A program made the position numbers and the translations under genes. The notes under the pieces were generated by a model, which was given only the letters and a program-made list of their open reading frames with translations, made no database searches and was not told the origin of the DNA. Shown here in pieces: positions 16,346-23,750 of a DNA stretch of 30,331 nt. Location: positions 1 through 30,331 of the IMG/VR virus record IMGVR_UViG_3300040960_000422; one strand, 5' to 3'. Positions within the stretch are counted from its first letter, which is position 1. Every line of letters starts with the position of its first letter. Origin of the DNA: a virus.

Positions 16346-16462
16346 TTAACCCTTGAACCTGTGCTTGAAGAACACAATCAAGTTGATGGCAGTGTTGGTT
16401 GTAATCATCACAAGTATCCACCACTGCCACCACAACAAGTCTAATCCACTACACTCTATCAC
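16346..16462 (-). CDS. Possible 38-residue membrane microprotein after RNR
   Basis: The 180-base gap between the RNR and the 74-residue gene holds this frame. A GTG shares its first G with the RNR stop (TAGTG). The product has a Trp-rich hydrophobic stretch (LLWWQWWILVMITT) and a basic end (FFKHRFKG), typical of a single-pass membrane peptide. Its own stop overlaps an ATG (TAATG) that opens a 17-codon frame (16293-16346), whose stop lies in the ribosome site of the next gene. An alternative frame in the same gap also reads through about 46 codons but lacks an ATG. No clear ribosome site is visible, so this is a candidate only. Confidence 0.35.
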   Translation of the reverse strand: MIECSGLDLLWWQWWILVMITTNTAINLIVFFKHRFKG

Positions 16463-18405
16463 TACGCAGCCGTTAAGTCAACTACTTCGCAAACGCCAGC
16501 AGTACATGCTAATTCACGTCCACCTGATGTAGTGTCTTCCTTTTCAAACTCCTGCAGTTGTGACCAGTCTACCTTCTTTGGCATCTTTGTCAAGAACTCT
16601 TTGTATTGTTCTGCATCAATGTCCTGATAAGGTGCTTGCTGATATGTATGCTCACTGAAGGGCAGGAAACTAATGCCCGATACTTCATCGAAGTGTTCAT
16701 ACACCCATGAACCTACGTCCATCCATTCGTGTTCCTTCACGGAGATAGTGACACTAGGCTTGTGTTCACACCAGTAACGCTGATACATAAGCCACAACTC
16801 AAGTTGCTCAATGGCAGTCATGTCTGTCCGTGTAACTGCACGAGCAGGTGACTTCATTGGGAAACTAAACACTGTTGTGCTGTCAGGTTTCATTACATCA
16901 GGCTCTGCAGGAATACCCTGTGACATAAGAAACTGTGTCAGTGGGTCTTTGTTATCGCCACGAACAGTACGAATGTAGTAAGGGTTGTGTCGTGCGTGGA
17001 TACCTGATGCCGCATCAGTCAACTGTGAGACAGTACCGCTTGGCTTGACGCAGGTAACAGCAGCAGACTGTGGAATACCAATCATCTTGGCATATGCTTT
17101 GTTAGTCTCAACTGCTACATCACGGAGATTCTCAAGCACTTGTCCAATGTTCATGCCTAGTTTAGCACTGCGACCTGACGTGATCTCATTGTCCATGATA
17201 CCTGTCAGTGAAACACCCAGCAGACGCTCTTCTTCTGTGTTATTCTTCCAAACCTTACGCAGATACTTGAAGTCTGTCAGTGTGGCTTGCAGTGTGCCAA
17301 GGATAGTGGCAAGGCGAACCTTCTCCTTCAGTGTTTCCACTGTATCGGATGCACGGACAACTACCTCTGACAGATTACAGAACTGATATGGACGCAGGAT
17401 AATCTCGCTACATGGATTGCATCCAAAATCATGGTCAATATCACGCCGACCATTCTTCGATGCTTGCATTTTTGCGGATTGCCTGTTAAATATGCCACGT
17501 TCCCCTGACTTTGATTCGTACAGAGACAGCCATTCACGCATGAATGTACCCATCTGTGGTTTCTCTTTATAGGCAACGCTGTTGTTTGCAAGCGCACGTT
17601 GCCCTTCATGTTCCCACCACTGACCTGCCTTTGCGTGACGCATCTGGTCATCATTCAAGTTAGACAGGCTGATGAGTGCGCTTCGTCTGACCCCACCAAC
17701 GACAACAACCTCACCAATCTTACACATGATGTCGTGACATTCGATTGGATACAGCCTACGGCCTGCTGCACCCTTGAACTTCTCAATGCAGAAGTTAAAC
17801 AGTTCGACAAGCGGCTGTGGACCAGAGGCACGACCACCGAATGTCTTGAGACGTGCGCCAGCAGGACGAACCTCACTTACATCCCATTGTGGAATCTGTC
17901 CAGCATACAGCATAGCAATCAACTCACGCAGTGCCTTTGCCCATCCGGGGCGACTGTCGCCTACCTTGATTACTGTATCGCTTGCCTCAAAGTGTTCATT
18001 CACGATGGGCAGTTTGTCCACTGCGTTACGCTCAACAGAGAAGCCTACACCAGTGCCACACATAAGAATGTACATAGTCTCATCGAAAGCACGTGGACTG
18101 TCTACTGGAACATAGGAACAGTTGTAGCCACCAACATGGCAACGATCAAGCGCAGGACCAGCAGTCATCAATGCACGCATACTTGGCATTACTTGCTGCG
18201 TAAGTACGGCTTCTTCCAATTCACTTCTCAATGAATCAGAAAGCTGATACCCATGCTTGTTAGACAAATGGCTAACCATATAATCAAAATATCTGGACAC
18301 TGTTTCATTCCATGTTTCCCTTCGCTGTTCATCTTCTTTCCATCTTGCATAACGAGATAGTGCTATAAAGTTCTGATAGTCTGTAGGTAAATAATTGTTT
18401 ATCAT
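16462..18405 (-). CDS. nrdJ: Class II (adenosylcobalamin-dependent) ribonucleotide reductase
   Basis: It reduces ribonucleotides to deoxyribonucleotides for phage DNA synthesis, using a B12-derived radical. The 647-residue chain (ATG at 18405, AGGAG eight bases upstream; a GTG three codons earlier is less likely) carries the family's residues: NPCSE with N330, the thiyl-radical Cys C332 and E334; the redox pair C96 (NCSYVPVD) and C343 (FCNLSEV); a phosphate loop CVKPSGTVSQLTD; and a C-terminal shuttle pair C634/C639 (CTAGVC). The 11-residue C332-C343 and 5-residue C634-C639 spacings equal those of the monomeric Lactobacillus enzyme. There is no nrdB-type subunit nearby, as expected. By eye it is more GC-rich than its neighbours, which might reflect transfer. 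The host must supply or import cobalamin. Confidence 0.95.
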   Translation of the reverse strand: MINNYLPTDYQNFIALSRYARWKEDEQRRETWNETVSRYFDYMVSHLSNKHGYQLSDSLRSELEEAVLTQQVMPSMRALMTAGPALDRCHVGGYNCSYVPVDSPRAFDETMYILMCGTGVGFSVERNAVDKLPIVNEHFEASDTVIKVGDSRPGWAKALRELIAMLYAGQIPQWDVSEVRPAGARLKTFGGRASGPQPLVELFNFCIEKFKGAAGRRLYPIECHDIMCKIGEVVVVGGVRRSALISLSNLNDDQMRHAKAGQWWEHEGQRALANNSVAYKEKPQMGTFMREWLSLYESKSGERGIFNRQSAKMQASKNGRRDIDHDFGCNPCSEIILRPYQFCNLSEVVVRASDTVETLKEKVRLATILGTLQATLTDFKYLRKVWKNNTEEERLLGVSLTGIMDNEITSGRSAKLGMNIGQVLENLRDVAVETNKAYAKMIGIPQSAAVTCVKPSGTVSQLTDAASGIHARHNPYYIRTVRGDNKDPLTQFLMSQGIPAEPDVMKPDSTTVFSFPMKSPARAVTRTDMTAIEQLELWLMYQRYWCEHKPSVTISVKEHEWMDVGSWVYEHFDEVSGISFLPFSEHTYQQAPYQDIDAEQYKEFLTKMPKKVDWSQLQEFEKEDTTSGGRELACTAGVCEVVDLTAA

Positions 18406-18410
18406 ATTTG

Positions 18411-18569
18411 TCACTCCTGTATTGTTTTCATATGTTTTATTTCAGCACCCTCTACATCGTAGAAATATTCTCGAATGCCATCTTCTAATTCCTCACCAAC
18501 ATTTTCATCGGCTGGTACTGGATACTCCTCTGGATCAATGTCAATAGTCATGAATATTTTAACTCTCAT
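18411..18569 (-). CDS. 52-residue acidic protein upstream of RNR
   Basis: This frame fills the gap between the DUF3310 gene and RNR. The ATG at 18569 overlaps the upstream stop (ATGAGAGTTAA) and has AGAGG six bases before it; the stop is five bases before the RNR ATG. The product, starting MRVKIFMTIDIDPEEYPVPA, is acidic (DENVGEELEDGIREYF) and resembles small proteins I have seen in several marine phages near replication genes. No function is known. Clear signals on both sides make it a confident gene. Confidence 0.75.
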   Translation of the reverse strand: MRVKIFMTIDIDPEEYPVPADENVGEELEDGIREYFYDVEGAEIKHMKTIQE

Positions 18570-18882
18570 TCCTTACCTCTATTAGTTTATCCAGATACCA
18601 CCTTGCTTTATTCAAGTCTTCATTGCCGTTTTTATAACGATAACGCCAAAGATATTTCATAATATTACCTTGAAGATAATATTCAAATCCCTCACCAGTT
18701 GCTGCATGAATTGCTTCGATACATTCAATGCCCTGTTGATTGTAATGGGGTGGGTGATTAACCATGTCAGATTGAAGAGACGCTTGTTCTTCTTTTTCCC
18801 ACTCAACATCTTTCCATTGAGATTTCATCTCAAGTTCTTTCAATTTACGTTTCATGTAATCCTCATATCTTTCATGTGTCAT
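18559..18882 (-). CDS. DUF3310 family protein
   Basis: The 107-residue product starts with a charged helix (about 1-38) followed by the DUF3310 pattern: MVNHPPHYNQQGIECIEAI at about 40-58, then YLQGNIMKYLWRYRYKNG and EDLNKARWYLDKLI. The family is widespread in phages and has at times been labelled a nucleotide kinase without firm proof. AAAGGAAACGC precedes the ATG, which overlaps the previous stop as ATGA. Placement just before RNR fits a nucleotide-metabolism link. Confidence 0.85.
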   Translation of the reverse strand: MTHERYEDYMKRKLKELEMKSQWKDVEWEKEEQASLQSDMVNHPPHYNQQGIECIEAIHAATGEGFEYYLQGNIMKYLWRYRYKNGNEDLNKARWYLDKLIEVRNES

Positions 18883-19244
18883 GCGTTTCCTTTCGTCTTA
18901 AAGTCTATAGAAATAATGTTTTCATCACGAGAAACAATAGTAGGTTTCTCATCCTCATAGTCTTCTTCTAACGTAATCTCTATATCCTTGTCAACAACAT
19001 TGACAACATAATCATGCACAATATCTCTGATTTTTTTGTTGTTTTCCATAATAGGTACAGTAGATGCCATCATCTTACAGAAATGCATCATTTGAAAATA
19101 ATCATCATCACTTAAATCATTTTCCGGTTGAGAGATAATAGATATGTCGATTTCTCCATTCCATGATCCGTCATTGTTTTGATAAGGACGTATGCGTATT
19201 ACAAAATCATCTTTATCAATCATAGCCAAGTCTTGTTGTTTCAT
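18879..19244 (-). CDS. Acidic protein of unknown function
   Basis: The 121-residue product has AAGGAG upstream of its ATG. It looks like a mixed alpha/beta fold: FVIRIRPYQNNDGSWNGEID near the start, a helix around YFQMMHFCKMMASTVP, and an acidic C-terminal third (DKDIEITLEEDYEDE). No family is recognised. It lies between the endonuclease I-like gene and the DUF3310 gene in the replication/nucleotide operon. Confidence 0.7.
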   Translation of the reverse strand: MKQQDLAMIDKDDFVIRIRPYQNNDGSWNGEIDISIISQPENDLSDDDYFQMMHFCKMMASTVPIMENNKKIRDIVHDYVVNVVDKDIEITLEEDYEDEKPTIVSRDENIISIDFKTKGNA

Positions 19245-19245
19245 G

Positions 19246-19710
19246 TCACTTTCTCCTTTTTATCTTGTTACCGCTAAATGCAATAAACTTTGGATGTTTG
19301 TTTTTACCCTTTTCTTTAAGCCAGTCTTCTGGAATGATGCGATCATAATATCTAAATCCATATTTGATACACCATTCACCATATGAAGACTTTGCACCTT
19401 TGCGTAGTTTTCGTCTACTGTTTTCAAAAACAAAACGAATGTCAAGTTTAGGATGCTGTCGTTTTATAGCCAAATGTTTTCGTCTATCTGCAGCAGTGAA
19501 CATGCCTTTTGTTTCTATAATTATACCGTTGTTTAACACAAAGTCTGGTGTATAGGTGCGGTAGGCTAGGTCTTCCCATTCAATCTTGATACACTCGTAG
19601 TCAAAATCAACATTGAGTTCTTTCAAAAAGTTTGAAAGGGATAACTCTAGCCCACTGCGATACCCATACTTACGTGCGGCACGGAATTGTTTTGCGTTAG
19701 GCAACGTCAC
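19246..19710 (-). CDS. T7 endonuclease I-like Holliday junction resolvase
   Basis: Endonuclease I of T7 cuts four-way junctions, clears branched DNA before packaging and helps degrade host DNA. The 154-residue product is the usual length (T7: 149). Aligning by eye, YRSGLE gives E22, YEC gives E39, YTPDFVL gives D56, and IIETKG gives E66 and K68; these match T7 E20, E35, D55, E65 and K67 in order and spacing. A basic C-terminus (GNKIKRRK) follows. The frame begins at a GTG at 19710 overlapping the previous stop by 14 bases; no ATG exists before the catalytic core, and the ribosome site is weak, so translation is probably coupled. Confidence 0.9.
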   Translation of the reverse strand: MTLPNAKQFRAARKYGYRSGLELSLSNFLKELNVDFDYECIKIEWEDLAYRTYTPDFVLNNGIIIETKGMFTAADRRKHLAIKRQHPKLDIRFVFENSRRKLRKGAKSSYGEWCIKYGFRYYDRIIPEDWLKEKGKNKHPKFIAFSGNKIKRRK

Positions 19711-19903
19711 GCCATAACTGTAAAGGTGAACGATAACCTAGCGCACGCAGTTCTTCCCGCAAGACTTTATCTGCTTCGTTACGTGCTTCAATAGCCGCAC
19801 GCAATCCAGCAGTTTTGCGCTCACGATATTCCTTACGCAAGTCAGCAAGGTGTCTCTCTGCTTCTTTAATTTGTTCTGCAAGTTCGTTAATTTCATCATT
19901 CAT
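19697..19903 (-). CDS. Coiled-coil small protein
   Basis: The 68-residue product is one long charged helix (NELAEQIKEAERHLADLRKE, then EARNEADKVLREELRALG) with a short C-terminal end PLQLWRDVA. AAGGAG precedes its ATG, which overlaps the exonuclease stop by eight bases. It sits between two nucleases, so it may be an accessory or adaptor protein for one of them, but nothing in the sequence proves this. Confidence 0.7.
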   Translation of the reverse strand: MNDEINELAEQIKEAERHLADLRKEYRERKTAGLRAAIEARNEADKVLREELRALGYRSPLQLWRDVA

Positions 19904-20759
19904 TTATATACTCCTTTGCTAGTTTAATATATGCCACCATCTTTGGCTCTTTTGCCTGTGATTTAACGGCTGGCATTTCTTTCATATCAGGCCAACAATC
20001 ATGTCTGTAAGAACAGAATGTGCAGTTCTTATTCAAAACAAGATTACCTGTTTCTTTACCCCTAAACTTTTCAGGCACTGGCTCAAAGCATCGTTTAAAC
20101 TCGTTTACTTCAAGTGTCTGAATAGTATTTTCTACTTTATTTAATTCTTCGTCAACATCAAGACCTGTTGCTGGAACATATTTAAATTCACCAGTTGCTT
20201 TGTTGACTACCCACCAGCCACCAGCATTTTTGCCTGATGCTTTAGCGTAGCCAGCAAGTTGTGCAACATAACCAAATCCATCTGACTCTTTTAGAGTTTC
20301 AAAAGAATCAAACTTGTTATTATAAGACCAATTAGATGCGGACTTAATATCATCAACAGAGTCATTAATAGCAATATCATATGTTCCATTAATGGATGTG
20401 CTATCCAGGTCCAGAGTGACGCTATCGGAATCTTCATACTTTACTCCTGCTTCTTTTAACAATCCTTTAAAGACAGCCTCAACGATGTCACCAATCATCA
20501 TGTTCATTACGAATGTGGTAGGCAATGGTAGGGCAACTTCAGGTTTGTTTTTATCATACCATAACTGACAGGATGGTCTGCCAATATTTGACATGCGTAA
20601 CCTAAAGTCGCCCCGGCTTTTGCCACCAGCAAACTGGCGGGTAAGAGCCTCTGTTACGTCTGCAGCAACTTGTTTAATTGTTGTTTCAGCCATAGTGGTT
20701 TTACCGCTTACTGCATCTTCCATGTATTGATGCAAAGCCAGTTCTGCTGGATGGTTCAT
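19896..20759 (-). CDS. Cas4/RecB-like PD-(D/E)XK exonuclease with Fe-S cysteines
   Basis: The 287-residue product shows the full signature of Cas4/AddB-type exonucleases. The nuclease residues are D128 (GTYD), D137-x-K139 (DDIKS) and the Q167-xxx-Y171 motif (AQLAGY). Four cysteines placed as in the 4Fe-4S members are C64 (RPSCQLWYD) and C246, C249, C255 (CTFCSYRHDC). Such enzymes resect DNA ends. In phages they serve recombination and host DNA breakdown, the job of T7 gp6. Start: ATG overlapping the upstream stop (TAATG) with GAGG eight bases before. No Cas1 or CRISPR array is present, so adaptation in CRISPR is not implied. Confidence 0.9.
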   Translation of the reverse strand: MNHPAELALHQYMEDAVSGKTTMAETTIKQVAADVTEALTRQFAGGKSRGDFRLRMSNIGRPSCQLWYDKNKPEVALPLPTTFVMNMMIGDIVEAVFKGLLKEAGVKYEDSDSVTLDLDSTSINGTYDIAINDSVDDIKSASNWSYNNKFDSFETLKESDGFGYVAQLAGYAKASGKNAGGWWVVNKATGEFKYVPATGLDVDEELNKVENTIQTLEVNEFKRCFEPVPEKFRGKETGNLVLNKNCTFCSYRHDCWPDMKEMPAVKSQAKEPKMVAYIKLAKEYINE

Positions 20760-21655
20760 TATGCTACCTCTTCATCTACATCAATGTCTACAAATCCATC
20801 AACGACATCGACATCTTCATCACTCATTTCATCCTTTGCTTTCTCTGCCCACGTGTTGATGATGTAAGTATTGTAGTTATCTACCCACGCCATAAAGTCA
20901 GCAAACATTGTCTGTTCTCCATCAGAAAGAGACAGTGTGTTTGTTACGTCCAGAGATACCACAGGAAGATAGAAACTGCTTCCGTTTGGAAGTTTTCTTT
21001 CTTCTGTGTTAGCAGTAATCAGATGCTGAACAGGCAACCGTTTTAGTTTGGCAAGTTTAGTAAAACTTTCACCTACCAACTTGAAAGCGTCACGATTGTC
21101 AATCTCCCAAATAAATGGTGTCTCTTCAATTGTGACTGGATTCCCCGATTCATCAACAGGGTCTTTCATTTCAACAGTTCCAAAGACCACGCGAACACGT
21201 TTGATCTGTTTAATCAACTCCTGCATTTTTTCAGGAAGTGCTTTGAAGTCTTTGATGTAGCCTGCTGGCTTACCGCAGTTAAACCCACCCTCATTGTCTT
21301 TCAAGTCGATGTTCAGATTATCTGCCATAATCGTCTTGATGTATTTATTGGGTGACTTATCACTGCCCTTTACAAAACGCTTATACATGAAGCGTTGCAG
21401 GTAAGGCCTAATGATTACAGAGCCAGCATAATAGTTTGGTCCATCAGGGATGTCCAAACGGTATGTGCCACCACCGACTACTTCCATGTTAACTTTCTTA
21501 CCGTTCATTTCGGTAATTCCCATGATTGGTGAGTGGCTAATGCGAAGCCGTGCCAAAGAACTAGACTTTGAGTTTGATTCGGCTTCGTTTGCGATACCCA
21601 TAGCCTTTGCCATCATAGCGTAGTTATTGGTATCAATAGTTGTAAGTTGTGTCAT
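20759..21655 (-). CDS. Probable single-stranded DNA-binding protein
   Basis: With the ATG at 21655 (AAGGAG eight bases upstream) the product is 298 residues; an upstream ATG at 21682 has no good ribosome site. It has beta-rich stretches (KVNMEVVGGGTYRLDI, AGSVIIRPYLQRFMYKRFV, VRVVFGTVEM) and a very acidic last 25 residues (DEDVDVVDGFVDIDVDEE). An acidic tail is characteristic of T7 gp2.5-like and other SSB proteins, which use it to contact partners. It is the first gene after a promoter and lies between polymerase and exonuclease, the usual place for SSB. No OB fold could be shown from sequence alone; a recombination annealing protein is an alternative. Confidence 0.55.
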   Translation of the reverse strand: MTQLTTIDTNNYAMMAKAMGIANEAESNSKSSSLARLRISHSPIMGITEMNGKKVNMEVVGGGTYRLDIPDGPNYYAGSVIIRPYLQRFMYKRFVKGSDKSPNKYIKTIMADNLNIDLKDNEGGFNCGKPAGYIKDFKALPEKMQELIKQIKRVRVVFGTVEMKDPVDESGNPVTIEETPFIWEIDNRDAFKLVGESFTKLAKLKRLPVQHLITANTEERKLPNGSSFYLPVVSLDVTNTLSLSDGEQTMFADFMAWVDNYNTYIINTWAEKAKDEMSDEDVDVVDGFVDIDVDEEVA

Positions 21656-21693
21656 ATCATTTACTCCTTTCTCTTTATGCAAAAAGTTCCATA

Positions 21694-21722
21694 GTTATAT
21701 CAGGATACATCTTTGGTGTCAA
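21694..21722 (-). promoter_or_regulatory. Sigma70-type promoter upstream of SSB candidate
   Basis: Minus strand: TTGACA (21722-21717), 17-base spacer, TATAAC (21699-21694) with TG one base before the -10. The -35 lies in the last codons of the polymerase gene and the -10 just after its stop. It would drive the SSB, exonuclease, endonuclease and RNR genes. The short leader contains a five-codon ATG frame (MELFA) before the SSB ribosome site. Confidence 0.75.
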
Positions 21723-23742
21723 GCCAGTTTTCTCCTATTTTTGATTCTAGTAATAGCGGAACATTAAATGTTATACCCCACCTTAAAGTAATCAAGTTTG
21801 GTAAGTCTGTATTTGTTTGATTTATAAGACTTATTACTTGTTGTTCTTCATCTGGATGAACATCAATTACAATGCTATCGTGAACAGTATTTACCACACA
21901 AGATTGCATTCCGTCAAGTAGTTTTTCTATATGTAGCAAAGCCACTGGAACTATGTCTGCAGTTGCAAATGATTGCACTGGATAGTTCTTAATTTGTGTA
22001 AAGTTTGTAACTCTACCATTTGACTTTCTTACTACATTTGGAAATGCAAATTCCCGGCCACTAGGAGTGCGTATTTTCTGTGTTTCTATAGCCTCTTTAG
22101 CCAATCGGGAATGCCAATCTGCGACACCTTTATACTTCTCGTTGAAGTGTGTGTAGTATTCTGCTTCCGCTGGTGTTCTTCCAAAGCCTGTCGCTCCATA
22201 CAACGGCGCGAATGTGTGCGCTTTCGCAGTCTGGCGATCCGTAGGTTGACCAGCGGTAGTAATAACTTCAGCGGTGTAACTGTGTACATCAAATCCAGTA
22301 GATACTTCTTCAATTGCAACTCCATCCTGTGATAAAAATGCGGCAGTGCGAAACTCTAGTTGTGCCATATCAGCCTCAAGAATCTTACCACCTTCAAATC
22401 GTGACACAAATACTTTCTTTACAGGAAACGTGCCGCCACGAGGCATGTTCTGCATATTAGGGTCTGCTCCGCTAAAGCGGCCTGTTGCTGTGCGATGTTG
22501 TAACAGTCGAACATGTAACTTACCATCAACCTTTGTGTGTAGTTTAATACCTTCCACGAAAGAAGACAAGTAGGTATCAACAGCAGACAGTCTACGAACC
22601 TTTGACAAAAAGTCTACTGCATCGTGCATACCTTTTGCTCGTGCAGCACCCTCAAGTATTTCAAGGTTCTGCTTACTGGTTGTGAATCCACCTGCACTTG
22701 CCCACTTTGCTGATGGTGGCTTAAAACCAATGCCAGCATTCTCTGTAGTAGACTTGAATGTAAATCCGCTTGTGTCACATGAAGGACACTTATTAGGCTT
22801 TGCAAATGGTGTTCCATCCTTTTTGGTCTTGCGTATGTATCCAGTTCCTTTGCACTGATTACATTGTTCAGCAATAGTCTTCTTCAATCGTTCTGTGCCA
22901 CCACTAATCATGCTACGAAAGTCTGCATCATCCATGTAAGGATCAATTGCAGTTGCCCAATAAATCTTGTCCAGGACCTTGCGTCCATAGATAACCCAAG
23001 ACAGTTGCTCTGGACTATTGAGATTGATAGGTGTGTCACCCATGAGTTTACGAACATGCTCATGCAAATCTTTTTCTAACTGTTTGCGTTCTTGCTCAAA
23101 TTCGTTTTTAACTTCTTCTAGTTTATCATTGTCTACCTTAAATCCACGCTGGTATATGCGAGCAAGGCATACTGCCACCTGATTAGTTAGGTCAACTGTA
23201 GGCATAAGTCCAGCATCTGCTGATGTATTCAAGCGATACATCAACTTATCAGACAATTGCTGCGTAGCATGTAAGTCGGCAGATAGGTAATCAGACAACT
23301 CATCGTGTGGAATGTCACGAGTAGTATACCCCTTCTTAAAGTATTCTTTTAGAGTATCCTGCTTCTTGGTGTCCAACTCATAGCGTTCAGCACAAGCCTC
23401 AAGCGACAATGGTTCTTTTTGTCCACGCTGTAACACATACTCTGCAAGCATTGTGTCAAAGACAGGACCGTCATACTTAAAGCCTGACTCCCATAACCAC
23501 AGCAAGTCGTGTGAGGCATTGTGGCAAATGAGAACAGTAGAGGCATCTAGAAATTCCTGCACCAATACGTGTCCATACTCGTCTGCCTCAACATCATTGT
23601 GGTCAAAGGTAACAATGCGTTCAACACCTTGGTCTGTAAGCATACCCACCATAACCAGTGTATTCTCTGGCTCAAATGGATCAAGATGCATTTTACCACC
23701 TCTATGTGTTACCGTATTCTCTACATCAAGTGTTAGTTTCAT
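21700..23742 (-). CDS. Family A DNA polymerase with inserted DnaJ-type zinc module
   Basis: Replicative polymerase of 680 residues. The 3'-5' exonuclease has D6/E8 (LDVENT), N75/D79 (CHNASHD) and Y152/D156 (YLSAD). Polymerase motif A is ADMAQLEFR (D458). Motif B is R503-xxx-K507-xxx-F511-xxx-Y515-G, where F511 corresponds to F762 of E. coli Pol I. Motif C is VHDSI (D622) with Ser in place of the usual Glu. Between the domains, C294-xx-C297-x-G-x-G and C319-xx-C322 form a DnaJ central-type zinc module, the known oddity of HMO-2011-group polymerases. ATG at 23742 has AGGA seven bases upstream; a TTG two codons earlier is less likely. There is no 5'-3' exonuclease domain. Confidence 0.96.
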   Translation of the reverse strand: MKLTLDVENTVTHRGGKMHLDPFEPENTLVMVGMLTDQGVERIVTFDHNDVEADEYGHVLVQEFLDASTVLICHNASHDLLWLWESGFKYDGPVFDTMLAEYVLQRGQKEPLSLEACAERYELDTKKQDTLKEYFKKGYTTRDIPHDELSDYLSADLHATQQLSDKLMYRLNTSADAGLMPTVDLTNQVAVCLARIYQRGFKVDNDKLEEVKNEFEQERKQLEKDLHEHVRKLMGDTPINLNSPEQLSWVIYGRKVLDKIYWATAIDPYMDDADFRSMISGGTERLKKTIAEQCNQCKGTGYIRKTKKDGTPFAKPNKCPSCDTSGFTFKSTTENAGIGFKPPSAKWASAGGFTTSKQNLEILEGAARAKGMHDAVDFLSKVRRLSAVDTYLSSFVEGIKLHTKVDGKLHVRLLQHRTATGRFSGADPNMQNMPRGGTFPVKKVFVSRFEGGKILEADMAQLEFRTAAFLSQDGVAIEEVSTGFDVHSYTAEVITTAGQPTDRQTAKAHTFAPLYGATGFGRTPAEAEYYTHFNEKYKGVADWHSRLAKEAIETQKIRTPSGREFAFPNVVRKSNGRVTNFTQIKNYPVQSFATADIVPVALLHIEKLLDGMQSCVVNTVHDSIVIDVHPDEEQQVISLINQTNTDLPNLITLRWGITFNVPLLLESKIGENWLDTKDVS

Positions 23743-23750
23743 TTTCAATC

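Noticed and set aside
16462-16482. TTGACT-N17-TAGAGT promoter at the RNR end
   Set aside because: The -10 matches only four of six positions; too weak to list beside the better promoters.
17599-18234. 211-codon plus-strand frame
   Set aside because: It lies wholly inside the RNR gene on the other strand; the RNR motifs are beyond doubt.
19896-20759. CRISPR adaptation system around the Cas4-like gene
   Set aside because: No Cas1, Cas2 or repeat array is present; the context is phage replication.
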